A stretch of 64,000 bases of DNA, taken from Paramacrobiotus metropolitanus (lineage: Eukaryota; Tardigrada; Eutardigrada; Parachela; Macrobiotidae). The translations under genes and the position numbers were made by a program. Numbering within the stretch: the stretch's first letter is position 1; each line of letters begins with the position of its first letter. Below the pieces are notes generated by a model. It was not told the origin of the DNA. It made no database searches and saw only the letters and a program-made list of their open reading frames with translations. The stretch spans positions 62,001 to 126,000 of the forward strand of contig NW_026570306.1 in NCBI RefSeq assembly GCF_019649055.1. The letters are read 5' to 3'. Below are positions 31,101-44,100 of the stretch, piece after piece.

Positions 31101-31181
31101 GCCGAGATTGCCAATAATCAGCTGACTGGAGTAACCAATCAGTCGCGCAAAATCGCAGCCATGTTTCGCGCTGGTAAATAA
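28112..31181 (+). CDS. SMYD-like protein, array copy 3 (one-base shift in exon 2)
   Basis: Exons 28112-28312, 28502-28664, 29071-29186, 29252-29510, 29875-29991, 30064-30419, 30872-31181. The MYND finger (CAFC...CAGC...YC...TADW.LEHKLEC), SET piece, post-SET CTCRKC and C-terminal helices are all present. Exon 2 is 163 bases, one more than a multiple of three. Its conserved end (VIKMANKVR) is in a different frame from its start, so an indel lies between about 28585 and 28630. A GTTAGT donor at 28634 would restore the frame by dropping that end. All other phases agree with copy 1, giving about 506 aa. The SET loop reads TAVCWDVN instead of NHSC.PN. The copy is diverged from copies 1, 4 and 6 and has no other lesion. 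An alternative ATG at 29059 precedes exon 3. Confidence 0.7.
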
Positions 31182-31696
31182 ACCCATCGATCCGGGGGTG
31201 TAGTGTTGTTCTGACAATGCTTCTACTTTTTTTTCTCAAGCGAAACCGTTGAAACGGCGAGCTAGCGTTGTTCCACTGAGTGTGCATAATTATGTAAGCA
31301 CTGCTGAAGTGCCTCTCCTTTTTAACATTGTTTCCGAATCACGGTTGACAACTTGACGGGACGAATTCGTTTTTTCATTTGGCGACGTTTTCGGTGTTAA
31401 TTCTGCACGAGCAATATGACCAAGTATCTGTACGTAATCAAGATATGGAGCAGTTGCCCTAGGTGGCTGCTAGTATAGGATAATTAGGATTTATGCATTT
31501 CCTATGGAAATGATCAGTTCGTTGCTTCCCTTTTCCCATATTTCTGTATTTTTTCCCTTTTGGGCAATAAACGCTTCTTTTATGGCAGACCCGTTTTCTC
31601 CCACCTCCAGTTTATCTGTTATTTCGAGGGGGGTTACCTTTCTCGTGACAACAGTTTTAATACGCCAAATAAAATTTGTCAGTAAAAGAAATGTGT

Positions 31697-31890
31697 TTTC
31701 GTCGAAACAGCCTCGCGGCGAAATGTTTCGGATAAACGGGGTTGCGATAAGATATCCCGCGGCGTGAAGTACTACTGGTTAAATGTCCCTCGACGAAGCG
31801 TCGGGATGCGAGATGACCTTGCGGCGAAATGTCTGCGACCAAAAGTCCTGCGACGAGTTGTCGGCGGCGAAATGTCGCGGTGCCCGTGAA
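31697..31890. repeat. GCGGCGAAATGT minisatellite remnant
   Basis: GCGGCGAAATGT recurs at least three times with alternating GTCCTGCGACGA-type partners. Flanking sequence from 31182 to 32628 otherwise shows no gene. Confidence 0.5.
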
Positions 31891-33334
31891 ATATCGCTGA
31901 ATTTACTACACCCAGTGGGTGCTAGAAGATACATATTTTCAGTGTTTTGTCCCTTTATAAAGCATGCGAATTCAGTGAATTGATGCAGTACTTAACAAAA
32001 ATCCAGCGCTTTAATAGCTCCAAAAATCCAATATAATTAGCTCTATTTTGTTACAAATTTGTTCAATGTGACTGGCTTGTGACTTGTGCAAATAAAGGGA
32101 GATGCTTTAATTATTTTTTCTCAATAAAGGTACAAATTACTTATTTGTAAGAAGATTTTTTTAGTAAACTTTGAGACTTTCCCATAATGCAAACCGGATT
32201 TATTCATCAGATGTCATACCTAATCATCACTAACCTGATGGCGCATTCAAGCAGCGTTACATCGGCTAATGCTAATGCATCCTACAGATCGATAGATCAA
32301 GCGCCAGATTATACAACAATTCAGGCAGAACAAGAAAAATAAGAGACACAAAAGTAAGAGATTTCTCAGAAAATTCTTAGAAGGGAGAGGGCATTCTGAT
32401 CTTACGCTGGTAAACTGTACCCAATACGTACGAGTACCGCATTCAATAGGTTTCTTATTACTGACTGCACAGAAGTCAGAACGAAATACGCCATTAATAG
32501 TTAACTGAATGTAGTGACTTCGTCCATTTACCAAACTTCTTGATCTTTTTCTAGCCCATTTCACTTTTTTAGTTTATACCTTCCTGATTTCTTTCAGTTA
32601 TTCTAACGAGCTGATCTCGAAACTGAAAATGGAGACAGTGTCGAGCGGTGGCAGCCGCAGTTATTCTGTTGGCGATAAGATCATGTCCTGCGAACCGCTG
32701 GTGTGGGTGATGAATACCTGCGAATACAAGACGCGATGCGCTTATTGCTTCCATGAAAGCCGGGGACTGCGCACCTGTTCTGGATGTCAACTGCATCGCT
32801 ACTGTAATTCTGTCTGTCAGGTACGCTAATCGAAGATTTTTTATAGAACACTGTAATTTACAATATTACGCAACTAGATCGAAAAACAGTAACAACGAAG
32901 GGGCGACCAGCCACGGGCTCTTGCTTCGCTTTTCGATAATAACCAACAATCCTCAGCGTGCAAATTGTATACAGTACCGGGATTTTCGTCGCAGTTTGTC
33001 CGCGTATACTCCTGGGTTACAGTACAACGCACAGCATTGCATTAGAAATAAATGTAATTATATAATAGTATCGGGAGCAGCTTGGTGGCTGGTGCCCCCA
33101 TATACAGCGTTGTTCAGAGAAGACTTGTAATGTGGGAGTTGACTTTACACAGACTGCGGATTGGAAAGTGGAACACAAACTGGAATGCGCCATCCTTAAC
33201 AAAATCAGAAAGGGATCGGAGTCCATGTTTGCGTGGCTGGGAGGAGCGGACAGCTGGGCCGTCCCTACGGATATCGTCGCCAAGTTGGATAATAAAATTA
33301 AGGTATGACCATCTTGGAATATGTATGCGACGGT

Positions 33335-33408
33335 GATTATTGAATTGATTATTATTATAGTAGTAGTGATTATTATTGTGGTAGTGATTATTATTATTTA
33401 TTGCAGTT
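33335..33408. repeat. ATT-rich microsatellite
   Basis: Interrupted ATT/GTAGTG repeats in intron 2 of copy 4. Confidence 0.7.
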
Positions 33409-34134
33409 ATTAATATCTGCAGTATCGTTTTGGAACTCACGTATCGGACAAACCTTGTTTTTTATGATACTAGTTTTCGGTAGAAAATCTTGAAATCCAT
33501 GGTTGTCGAGTTAAAAGAATTAATAGACAAGAAAATGTGGTTCAGTCATTTTTAGTGACAGTGTGTGCCATGTGCAAGCCGATTTATTTCGCGAAGTCCG
33601 TAATTCTGAGAATTTTTTATGTCGTCCTTGTATCAGCACGTTATTGTTAAAATTCAGGCAAATTCCTGCTATATTTAATACCTACTGTCGTACTTAGATA
33701 ATCCTGCGTTTCATTCTCCTCACCAGCGTCTTGTATCATTAAAATTATTTCTTATGAATATTACGCGTTTTTACACATCTTAACCTGGCAGTGATGGAAC
33801 GATTGTATGCTTGGTAATTGTACTTCTGGATATCTGCTGGCAGTCATTCATATCAATTTTCTTCCAGTCAAACGCGATGATGGACATCCCGGGATGCTGC
33901 CGGCCAGTCCTGCGCCAGTGGAAGTCAAACAGGAGATGCACTCAGTGTAAGCTTTTCTAGCATGTACAGATATCTGTATAGTAGTGCATTAGCGCTGCAA
34001 CTTGTATGTGTACAAGTTACGCATGCATACATACAACTAACGTTAGAACCGCCTGAAAACTGGCTTGTATGTATGGGTCGTAACGTGTTTGAGCGAGCTG
34101 GTGTGCGGCACGCGTGTAGGTGCCAGCTGCCTCG

Positions 34135-34580
34135 CATGTACATATACAAGTGGCCAATCTGACTGCCCGTTGATCTCCAAAATTTTGAAAACTTCTCTTT
34201 CGTACATCTCTCAACGGATCTTCCCAATCGACATATCAGAAGATGAAGAATTAAATTTAAAACTTTTTGGTATCTAGCAAGTAGATATTTATGGCGAATC
34301 AAGAAAGTTATGGCCGTTTTGGTTTCTCGTAGACTTAGCATAGGCCCGTGAAAGGAGGCGGTGGCTTGCATCCTATGTTAAGTCTACGAGAAACCAAAAC
34401 AGTCATAACTTTCTTGATTCGCCATAAATATCCACTTGCAAAATACCAAAAAAAGTTTTAAATTGAATTTTCCATCTTCTGATATGTCGACTGGGAAGAT
34501 CCGTTGAGAAGCAAACGAAAAACGAGCGTTTGAAATTTCGAGGTTGACTGGCAGCTGGATCGGCTACTTGTATGTATGCA
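34135..34580. mobile_element. Fold-back element in intron 3 of copy 4
   Basis: The arms (about 34135-34345 and 34370-34580) are inverted copies sharing TTATGGCGAATCAAGAAAGT and TTTGGTTTCTCGTAGACTTA, with a spacer of about 25 bp. Outer flanks near 34020 and 34570-34600 also share ACTTGTATGTATGCATGC-type sequence, so the element may be larger. There is no coding capacity. Confidence 0.75.
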
Positions 34581-37104
34581 TGCAAAGAGGTGGAGTTACA
34601 GGCATACACGTAAGGGCCTTACGTGGATGGATTTTTGGCACCGCCTTCACACACGCATACATCTAATTTGCGCGGCAGCGAATCGCCGCGGTGTGGGTTC
34701 GGTCATGACGTAACTTGTATAGATGGATCCTTACTTGTCGGCCATACAAGTAACCAACGCACATGGTCTAGTATATGCAGTACGACCAACCAGTGTTCAG
34801 TAATGATCGAATTATAGGTTGCGCCCTGTGAAGTCCAAATATTCTCTGGTGGCCGGCGTACCAGCATCGGAATTTCTGCCCTTCTACGAAATTGCCCGTT
34901 ACAACATTCTGACCATATACGATTCGCAAACCGCGCCGATCGGCTTAGCCGTGTATCCGCGAACACCACCGCGACGGATGATTCCAGTGTGCTGGGACAT
35001 CAACGTGGTGCTGCACTACCGCGGACGTCGGCTAGTCATGCATGCCGTAGAAGACATTCCAGAATATACCGGAACTGAAAACGTAAGCCGCATACAGTAC
35101 TGAAAACCGTGTAAGACAGTTCTGCAGTCTTCGAGATGTAACAGGCTAACAGCATAAGCAGCGGCAACCCTCCAGGGTAAATTCTCTCCATCCTTCGTTT
35201 CGCATTATCTGTATGAACACAAATATTCCGAGATCTGCATAGCCGATTCGGGTAAAATAAATTTAATCTAGTGCAATTCATGCCGAAGACTTTGGCAAGA
35301 GATATGAATTCTTGATGGGCGCTTCTGTGCTCAAGTGTCCGAACGGCAACCCCCGACCGAAGTGTGATAGAACCTGAAGCGGAAAACGAATTGTAAAAAT
35401 GGGTACAAGGGCTACTCGTGCGACCTAGCTTGCTCATACTGCGTCCAGTCTGAAAGGACAATAGTCGGCTAACAAATTTAACAGACTTAATAACATTCTT
35501 GAATTTTTTATGTTCGCAGCTACACACGGGAACCATTCTGTCTGACACGAGACGCACGTCGCGTTCGCTTTGAGGAGCGTTATGGATATCCGTGCACCTG
35601 TCGTCGATGCACGGCAGAATATGTACGTAGAGGCGGTACAAAATATTCCTATTTTTTTGCCGAGCATACTTAAATAGCCACTTTGAGAAATGGGCTTTTT
35701 TAACTGACCGTGAGTGCGGTTTTTCTCAGGATGGAGAGATCAATCCGTTACGCTGCGTAACGGTAGGCTGCTCGAATCGCATTCCCAGCGACCGTCGGGC
35801 ACAACGACCCTGTTCGGAATGTGGCGCCATGAACAGTGACCGGCTGATGAAGTTCCGCCGGTTAGTCGAGGATTTCACCGTCATGAGGGAGCGCTACACG
35901 ATGGCCTTCCACGGGAAGAAATTTACGGATTTCTGCGAAAAACTGGATGCTACCGGCATCCTGCAGCCGGATGCGCATTTCCGTTATGTCTGCGGCTTGC
36001 AGTTACCAAGGAAATACTATGATGAAAACCGTTTCGAAGAAGGCTGGCAGGCGACACAGGAGCTGATTGGCATTGTGCGGTAAGTTTGCGGCTTTTGATC
36101 TGGAATTTACATATAACAGTTCGCGTTGCAGCGATATAAGGTTAAGGCTTCTGTTCTGGGAACTGTTAGTTCTTCTATAGAGCTATAAAAATTATTCTGC
36201 TTGTTCTAGTCATTGGATTTTTAGCAAATGAATTCATTTGAATTTTCTGAAGTTAAACCTTGTACAGTAGCTTCCTTATACTTGACTAGCCGGAAGCCCA
36301 GATATGTGACCGTTGTATTGGCAGCCTGTTTAAGTATAAGATCTTTCGAAGTACTCGTACAGAACGAATCTGATTAAGAGGGTATCAATAACTTTACCTT
36401 TTAACCTGCGAAAGGATAGGTACATATTTTGATTGTTTTTTAAATATTTTTTCAACTGTGAAGTAGTGAGCGTAATAAAACTCTGTTATTAATTGCCGTT
36501 AGAAAAATCCATCCAAAGTATTCGTCGTTTCGTGCTCGTTTACTGATGTCAGAGGGAATGTCGGCCGTTACGGCACTGCACCAGCGAGTGCTGAACGGGA
36601 TAAATTAGCTGTCGAAACCGGCAAAAAAAGAGCTGGAAACTTTGGCCACACAAGTGTGTCATGACGCCATCGAATACTGTGAGGAAGCCAAGGGCATTTT
36701 GGCTAAGGTGTTTGGAAAGGCCTCCAATGAGGCTCAAGCGGGCTACAGCGTGTTGGATCAGGTGGAAGCGAAAATACGCCCTATTAAGCAGGCTTTTCGC
36801 GGCAGAAAGTAATGGACGGTACTGGATTCGCCTTTCTGTTTTTGTTCCGTTTTGATGAATGGCTGACTGGTATAATGCAATATCTGTAACTTGTTATTGC
36901 ATCGATTGTTTAGCCTGTAGCCGGGCTAATTTATCAATATTTTAAAAACCATTAAAAACACTAGAGGGCTGCTCATGAAAACAAGGAAAAAGTAAAAAAA
37001 CAACGAAGTTACCAGACTGGAAAGACAAATGATAAAGCCTCGTCAGTATGTCTGGGAACACGCCCCGCTGTGCGGGTGTAAATGTCAGCTAGGGTTGTAT
37101 TGTA

Positions 37105-38218
37105 CAGGGGTGCCGCGCCAAGTTCGGACAGTTGTATAAAATGAATTTTAAAATAGTTGTATTGATAGTTTTGCTTTTACTTTCTTAACATTGTTTGTGT
37201 AACTTTTTATTACGAATCTAGAACTGTCAAAACCAGTACGTTCTGAAATGCCAGTAGCGAGCCAAGCAGGGATTTAGGGGATGGGGTGGTTGTCGGATTT
37301 TGGGCGCTTATATCTGTCCCTCTAAACAATTCACCGACAGATATTATTTCGTGGGTGTTTTTGCAAACTATTAAGGGAACCAGAAGGTGTTCGTTACAAG
37401 TTGGAAAAAAATCGTGCTCCACCCGTGCCCGCGGTAGCCACGAAATAAGGTGTCTTTCCCGTAGACTTGTATGTTATAACGCTCCTTAGGAACAATAGGG
37501 TTGCCCAGCGCACATGATGTGGAAACCTCGAATTAATATTTTCCATGCATGACACATGGATAACATCATACAAATTTGACGTTTTGACTGAAATCAATTG
37601 CGCAAGCGGGGAGGTGGTTGAGCCGAACAAGTGGAACAAAAAAACGTCAAAGCTGGAGATAAAAAAAGTTGTAGCTGCTGTTTGAACTACTGGGAACGGA
37701 ATATCCCGGGCCTGTTGTGAGGATAAAAGAACTTAAATTGACGTTCAGGGTTTCTAGAACAAGATTTTTCCAAAAACATTCACATAAGGCACCCTGCGAC
37801 TGTACGGCGAGCAAGGCAGAGGAGGTCACCCTCCAGTTTTCGGGTGTCTGCAGTCAGACTGCAAAGGTCACGAACGCCTGATTGAAATCGTCTGGGAGAT
37901 AGACTGATTTGCAGAAGGACTTAATGACAAACAGTTTAGAGCTATTGCTTTTAGACTACAACATCGACAGAATTGTTAGCAAATTTTTAAAGGGGCAAAA
38001 GCAAACAAGTTCGATGGCTCGAACCACTTTTTTCATTTGGTCTGTTCTAGTTTTTCTTCTACTATAATCCAAAGCACGTTCTCAGTAGGGAAACCTGGAG
38101 TGCAAAAGATGTTGGACACACGCAGGGATCATATTAGCATTTGATAAGTTTTTGTTTGGTGGTGGATGATTTATGGGAAATTTTTAGAAAAACTGTCCGA
38201 ACTTGGCGCGGCACCCCT
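37105..38218. mobile_element. DNA transposon with 29-bp terminal inverted repeats and TA duplication
   Basis: CAGGGGTGCCGCGCCAAGTT (37105 on) recurs inverted, ending at 38218, and both ends are flanked by TA. This is the pattern of the Tc1/mariner superfamily. The 1.1-kb interior has no recognisable transposase, so it is a non-autonomous copy. The region 36813-37104 shows nothing else. Confidence 0.72.
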
Positions 38219-38485
38219 GTATATTGTAAACACGTTGGCGTGTTTGGCAATCCTGGTAAGTATCAATGTATTATGGAACTGGGAGAAGTCGTTGCAATTG
38301 TCCCACCCGCGGGAATGATCACAAGATAAGAATTCTGCTCTTTGATATTTTCCCAAGGGTCAAATATATTAACGAGTATATGGTTTTGTCCTTTGCTGCA
38401 GTGTACTGAGAGAACCAAATTTTTACATTCTCATGATCATCGCATGCCTGAAACCTGGAGGTAAAATCATATGTTCATAAAAGCT

Positions 38486-38494
38486 TGTACAGAT
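38486..38494. repeat. Left target duplication of the MULE
   Basis: TGTACAGAT directly precedes the left terminal repeat, and the same nine bases follow the right end at 53645-53653. Confidence 0.85.
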
Positions 38495-39403
38495 GGCTAT
38501 ATATGAGTAGCCTTCTCCTCCCGCCTTCTCCTTTGCCTCCGCCTTCTAGCCAGTAACCTTCTCCTTCGCCTTCTCCTTTTAAGTTTTACGCCTTTTCCTT
38601 CTCCTTCCCCTTCCCATTTTTAGGCATTCGCCTTCAGGCAATTTGACAATTAACCCACTTGCTGTGGGAACAATATTGGGCTAAGAATACAGTACTGGTA
38701 CTGCATTTTAACAGGAGAACCTCACATGCTATTTAGGCGTTTACCTGAATAGATGTACACAGTATGTATGCATAATTTGTACACGGACAAATCACGCATA
38801 TGCACTTGGGATTACTTTGCAGTTTGCATTATGCATTAAGATGTTAGCTTTATTTATAACGTGTAGGAAGAAGGGCCATCCGCTAAACGCCGCAATAATT
38901 CAGACCTGAATCCTAACGAGTTATTTCATTATTTATTCGCCTACTGGAACGGAGTGTGGGAGTTAGTTGGGAGACAGCAAGGTGTATAACCGTCAAAACC
39001 AAACCGTACCTCACCATGGCTTTGATAACGATCAGGAGAGAACTGAAAACACATTCGTTATCTTTTTGCCGAACAATAACAGCAAAAAACAGTGAAACGG
39101 TCTGCCGCGTAATCTATTGTCATCACTCGGTTGCACTGGAGCATCATATATATTTGAAAAGTTGAAAGTAATAAATAAAACCTTGTTATGCCAGCTAGAG
39201 CGCAGTGCACATTATTGTTCACAAAACAGTACCACTGACATAGACAAGGATATTGCACATGTTTCAACATTTACCGGACCCGGAATTATTGGTATATGTC
39301 CATTGAATCCGCAACGTGTAAGATTTACATGCGGTTAGCATTCTTAATTTTCTACAGTTCACATTATCAGTTTTTCTGTTAGTTACCGCAAAGAAGAAAC
39401 CTA

Positions 39404-39909
39404 TGTTAGAGGCACGACAGCCTGCGTGATAGATACGCCACTTTGCGTATGCGTATCACCGCACACATGCTGATTCGCCCTCTCTCGTACGTACGTGAGT
39501 GGCTGCACTGCACTCTCCGCCTAGCGGATCTACCGCGGGCGCACTCACTGAGCATACTTGCTCTCTCGTTCCTCTCACTCGCAGTATGACTCAGCGCCTA
39601 TACGCTCGCGTTGGATACGAGCCCAGTCTGCGCAGCACATTCGACATGTCTGGACGCACGACGTTGCCGCCAGCGCTCTTTCTCTCTCTACATTTCATTA
39701 CGCGCTAGAACTCGCTCGCAGCAACATGGCTTGTTGATTTCATGCCAGACATTGGCGTCTTTGTTCTTTTCTCTCCCGCAATCACGCGGTATTTGCTCCC
39801 TTTATTTGTCAATAAAGATCACTGTGAGCTCCCTGCGCTTGCCTGTTATATGGTAAGCAGATCGTCTGGTTTTCTGTCCACCGGATCCTTTGAGGAGACG
39901 GTAAAGGCA
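39404..39909 (+). repeat. 5' LTR of element B (only copy)
   Basis: Inferred ends are TGTTAGAGGC and GTAAAGGCA, giving 506 bp. The inference rests on the TG...CA ends, the poly(A) signal AATAAA at 39812-39817 and the nearby primer site. There is no second LTR in the window to confirm the limits. Confidence 0.6.
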
Positions 39910-39914
39910 TAATT

Positions 39915-39932
39915 TGGCGGAGAACTCGAGGA
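39915..39932 (+). promoter_or_regulatory. Element B primer-binding site
   Basis: TGGCGGAGAACTCGAGGA begins five bases after the inferred LTR end, with TGG matching a tRNA CCA terminus. The tRNA is not identified. Confidence 0.5.
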
Positions 39933-40637
39933 ACCCACGGTTGAAAGTCAGATCGACTGCGAACGCAGCCTCTGCTTTCACCTAGCCTCACTGTCTCGCG
40001 ATTGTGGTAGCAACAGGTTGATCGCAAAAGCGATCCCTTCCACTCTCGCATTGCCCTATCTCTCGTCTCTTCCACACAAGAAGAGCGACTCGGCTGGCTG
40101 CCCCAGACGGACGAATGGGAAAATCCCCACTTCCCACTGAAGGATCAGGCTCAGACGACAGCCTGCAGCGCGCAAACGGATCGTTTCTGCAAACGGGGAC
40201 CTTCGCCTTGAACGGCGACCCGCAACTTTAACGGATTTCGACCTCCCAACGGCGGATCACCGACCTCCACGGACACCAGTAACACACCGGTAAAGTCCTG
40301 GTTACAGGTCGATATAGGTCGATTCTAGATAGAATTTCTAGATTCTAACGGCTAAATTTAATTTCTAACAAAGAAATTTAAATTTTCTACGGTTAAAAGT
40401 TCATTTTTGTCGGAGAAACCGACCTTGAAATTACTTTTACCGACCTAACGGACCACTCTGGCTAACCGACCAGAGGTCGGTCATTGTCTTACTTTTCACT
40501 TTTGACGGACTTTTCACCGTCAGAAAAATTCCTAATATTTTAAAACTTATTTCTGACGGATCAAAAATTAAAAATTCGACCAAATAACATTTTTGGCCGA
40601 CCTAAAAATAATTTGTTTTTCTGCGAAAAATAAGCGA

Positions 40638-40926
40638 GAAAATTCTCGAACTTCCTTGTGACGTCAGAACGTTCGATTTCAGTACTTTAGCGTTAGCCAA
40701 TCAGCGTGCAGGGGAAACTTCCCATACGCTTAACATAGGCGTGAGTCATCATTTCTTGAATTTTGCACGCGGCTCGCTATTCGTGACGTAAGCAGCGAAG
40801 TGCAAGACCACTTAACCCTGTGACGTCATACTGGTCAGCGCAGTAGTATAGGACGTACGTTACCGTATTACTATATCATACTGTACTGTACCATAGTACT
40901 GTATAGTAACCTTGTGTACTGAGTCA
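40638..40926 (+). promoter_or_regulatory. Cluster of heat-shock and bZIP-type sites in the element B leader
   Basis: GAAAATTCTCGAACTTC (40638-40654) is a perfect alternating GAA/TTC heat-shock element. TGACGTCA (CRE) occurs at 40659-40666 and 40821-40828, TGACGTAA near 40783, and the AP-1 site TGAGTCA near 40742 and 40919. They lie 180-470 bases before the Gag ATG, downstream of the LTR. A stress-responsive internal promoter or enhancer is inference. Confidence 0.5.
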
Positions 40927-41107
40927 CACACAGACGAGTCAACAACAACAACAACATCAAGTCGGACCATCCTGACCCTCGGAAGTTCCTGAACCAGAAG
41001 ACGTTCCTGATTCTATTGAACATCCCCACAGAAGGGAATGTTCAATTCACTGCATACAAGCAGCAAATCTTGTTCGGTTCCACTTTAATCGACCTTACCC
41101 GACAACA

Positions 41108-44100
41108 ATGTCGTACCCGAAGAAGAATGAATACGCCCGGGATTTCAACACCGATTACTCCCGGCGCTTGACCTCAAACGCACCGTACTCACTGCGGCAT
41201 GCTGGTCGGGATGGAAGTCAGCCGTCATCAACGGACTCGGTGAAGTCAGCCCAGGCACGGGAGAAGCGTAACGAGCGGATCCTCCTCGCCGATTCCAACC
41301 CGACCTCCGATGACAGCTTCGAGGACGCTCACGACAAGACGTTCCTCGAGCCCCAAGCTGACTCAGCAGCCCCGTCCCACCCGACCGGGGGGGAATCGGA
41401 GAAGCTGCAGGCTGAGACGACATTGTCTCATGCCGAGTCGGAGCACCCACATGGTGTACCGACCTCATCGGACCCAACTGAAGGAACTCAACTGAGCTCA
41501 CAGAAAGCTCAGGAGTCGGTTACGATTACGACAGTCACCGACATTGGACGCAAATCACCCAACCAGACGGATGATCTGAAGAGGTCGACCTCGCCCAACG
41601 TGGGCAGAGCGACATCACCGACCTTGAAGGTCGGTCAACAAAAACCGACCTCGGAGGTTGGTTATCCTCAACTAGGAGGCAAGGAAGGTCAATCGTCACC
41701 AACTAAGGACGTTGGCCAACCAATACCGATTAAGGAAGTTGGTAATATCCAACCGACAAGAGAAGTCGGAAGGATTTCACCGACCAACTGGGTCGGACAA
41801 CTTCCACCGACCAAGGTCGGTCAACAGCAACCGACCTCGAAGGTCGGTCAACGGCAACCGACCTCGAAGGTCGGTCAACATCAACAAAGGATGGAGGTCG
41901 GACAACAATCTCCGACCAAGGAAATCGGTAAAGTCCAACCGACAACAGAAGTCGGAAGGATTTCACCGACCAACCGGGTCGGACAACTTCCACCGACCAA
42001 GGTCGGTCAACAGCAACCGACCTCGAAGGTCGGTCAGCATCAACAGAAGATTGAGGTCGGACAACAATCTCCGACCAAAGAAATCGGTAAAGTCCAACCG
42101 ACAACAGAAGTCGGAAGGATCACTCCGACCAATAAGGATGGAAGTCCATCGACCAACCAGGTCGGACCTCATCCGACCACACAAGTCGGAACTGAGGTCG
42201 GACAACTTCCACCGACCTTGAAGGTCGGACAACAGCAGGTCGATTACGTACAACCGACCTCCCTGAAACAGAAACCAGTGGATAACAGGTCGGATACGGA
42301 AGTCCAGCCGACCAAACTAACGGTCAGAACGGGAGAAACGGAGGCGCCGCCACGAAGCAGCCCGCGCCTAACTGGATCACCGACCTACTTACCTGCACCC
42401 AACGAAAAGGTCAGTTCACCGCCCAAGCGAACTTCACCAACTGGAAGTGAGTCGACTCGGGTAATGGGAACCTTACCAATGGTGAGATCGACCAAGTCGA
42501 TAACAGGTCGACAGGTCGACCGACCGCCAAAATTCAAACTCGGCGGGTCGGAAAGTGAACGAACACCTTCACCGACCGATGAAGTCTTTGGGACGACCAC
42601 CACAAAAGTGGTTCGCCCGGATAGCAGGGATGGATTCTTCCGAACGCCGATGACACCCCACTTGGGTAATCATAGGTACCAAGCAAGCACGCTTGAGTAC
42701 ACGGCACGAAAGTGGATTGCATCCACACCTCCAGAAAGGATTGACTATATCAACCGACTCCGGGAACGATGTCGCCAACCGATTACACAAACCGTGTTGG
42801 CTGACCAAATCGTCAACTCCGCGGAAGGTACGATGTCGCAGTCGGCAAACGCCCATAAACTCGAACGAATGAGATGGGAAAAGGAACTCGCCGAGGCTAA
42901 CAAAGTCATATCCGACCAACAACGGCGGATTGACCAGCTCGAGTGTCACCTCAAGAGGTCCGACAACCCATGTCGATACGACTTCGAAGAGGTCGATAAA
43001 CTTAAAGGCACACTGGAGCGGTCCGTGGAATCGGTCTTTGAACTAAAAAGACGACTCGCCACCGTGGAAAAAGACCTAGCTGATACACAAACTGCACTGG
43101 TCGAATCGGAACTGGCGGCGAGAGCATTCCACCAACAGTTGAATCAGACCAACGAGGAAGCTAAGGTTTACCGAAACGAGGTCGACAGATACGTAGTCGA
43201 ACTCAAGCAGGCCGACAATGAGGTCGACCAACTGGCCGACCAGGTCCATGCACTTAACGATGTGCTGAAGGAGGAACAGAAGCTCCGAGCACAGCTGGAA
43301 TACAGTCTGGCGGAAGCTCAGAAAGTGAACGAAGCGCAACGGAACCGCATCGCTCACCTCGAAGCCCGTGAAAACGAACTCTATACCTACGGAGAAAACG
43401 CGGACAAATGTATCGACGACCTGAATTGGTACATCGATGGGATGGATACGGAGGCACGGTGCCTCCAGGAAAAAACGAAACACCTGGACCGAACCAGGGT
43501 AGAACCTCCATCCTACAGGACGTCGATGGCAATGGACTACTATCCGTCGCAGACTGTTCGGAACATCCTGTGGGATATCCAACCTAAGGAGTCCGAGAAG
43601 AAGGAACCGACCTACTTCGTGGGAGCGGTTACGAACAACCCGCTCTCCGGAACTCCTCAGCAACAGCCTTTACCGCATCATCCAGAACCGGAACACAACA
43701 CGTCGACTGCGGCACCACATGTGCCAACGTCGAATGTTCCGACAACAACAACGGCTGGTACCTACACAAGTACCACGTATGCAACGCACACAACGATGCA
43801 TGCGCCAGCGCCCACCGCGTCCCACCCGAACGGACCACGGGGAACGGAACGTGATACAGGACGGCGACTGGAAGGACGAACAGGCTCTCGTCCCAACATG
43901 GATGACTTCGGACTCTTAACTATACGCGACTCAGATTATCAGAGAGCCCGGGTGGGGTCATACACCAATGATCCTCCCCAAGGACATAACCGACAACCCG
44001 ATTCGGAACACTTCGCTGATAATCCGGAACAGTCCGACCGAGCGCCTCGGTATCGACCCACAGAAGGTCGAGTACCACCAAGGAGGCCGCAAACAAATCA

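Larger units (their letters stand above)
32629..36812 (+). pseudogene. SMYD-like copy 4, pseudogene with all seven exons
   Basis: Exon positions: 32629-32820, 33153-33302, 33868-33946, 34818-35082, 35520-35622, 35730-36079, 36503-36812. It is closest to copy 1 in sequence. Exon 3 lacks 34 bases present in copy 1 and exon 5 lacks about 11 (after CTAC), both frame-breaking. Exon 7 has an in-frame TAG at 36606-36608 in an otherwise open reading (VLNGIN, stop, LSKPAKKELE). Exons 1, 2, 4 and 6 are open with good splice sites, so the decay is recent. The long intron 3 holds an inverted-repeat element. An alternative GT two bases upstream could restore the exon-3 frame, but exons 5 and 7 remain broken. 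Confidence 0.82.

Noticed and set aside
38956-39338. Short frames between the left MULE end and element B as transposase N-terminal exons
   Set aside because: Translations show no clear FLYWCH or MULE similarity and no phased splice sites joining to 51045.
41712-42221. 169-codon Arg/Pro-rich frame and minus-strand partners in Gag of element B
   Set aside because: Shadow frames of the GGTCGG repeat.
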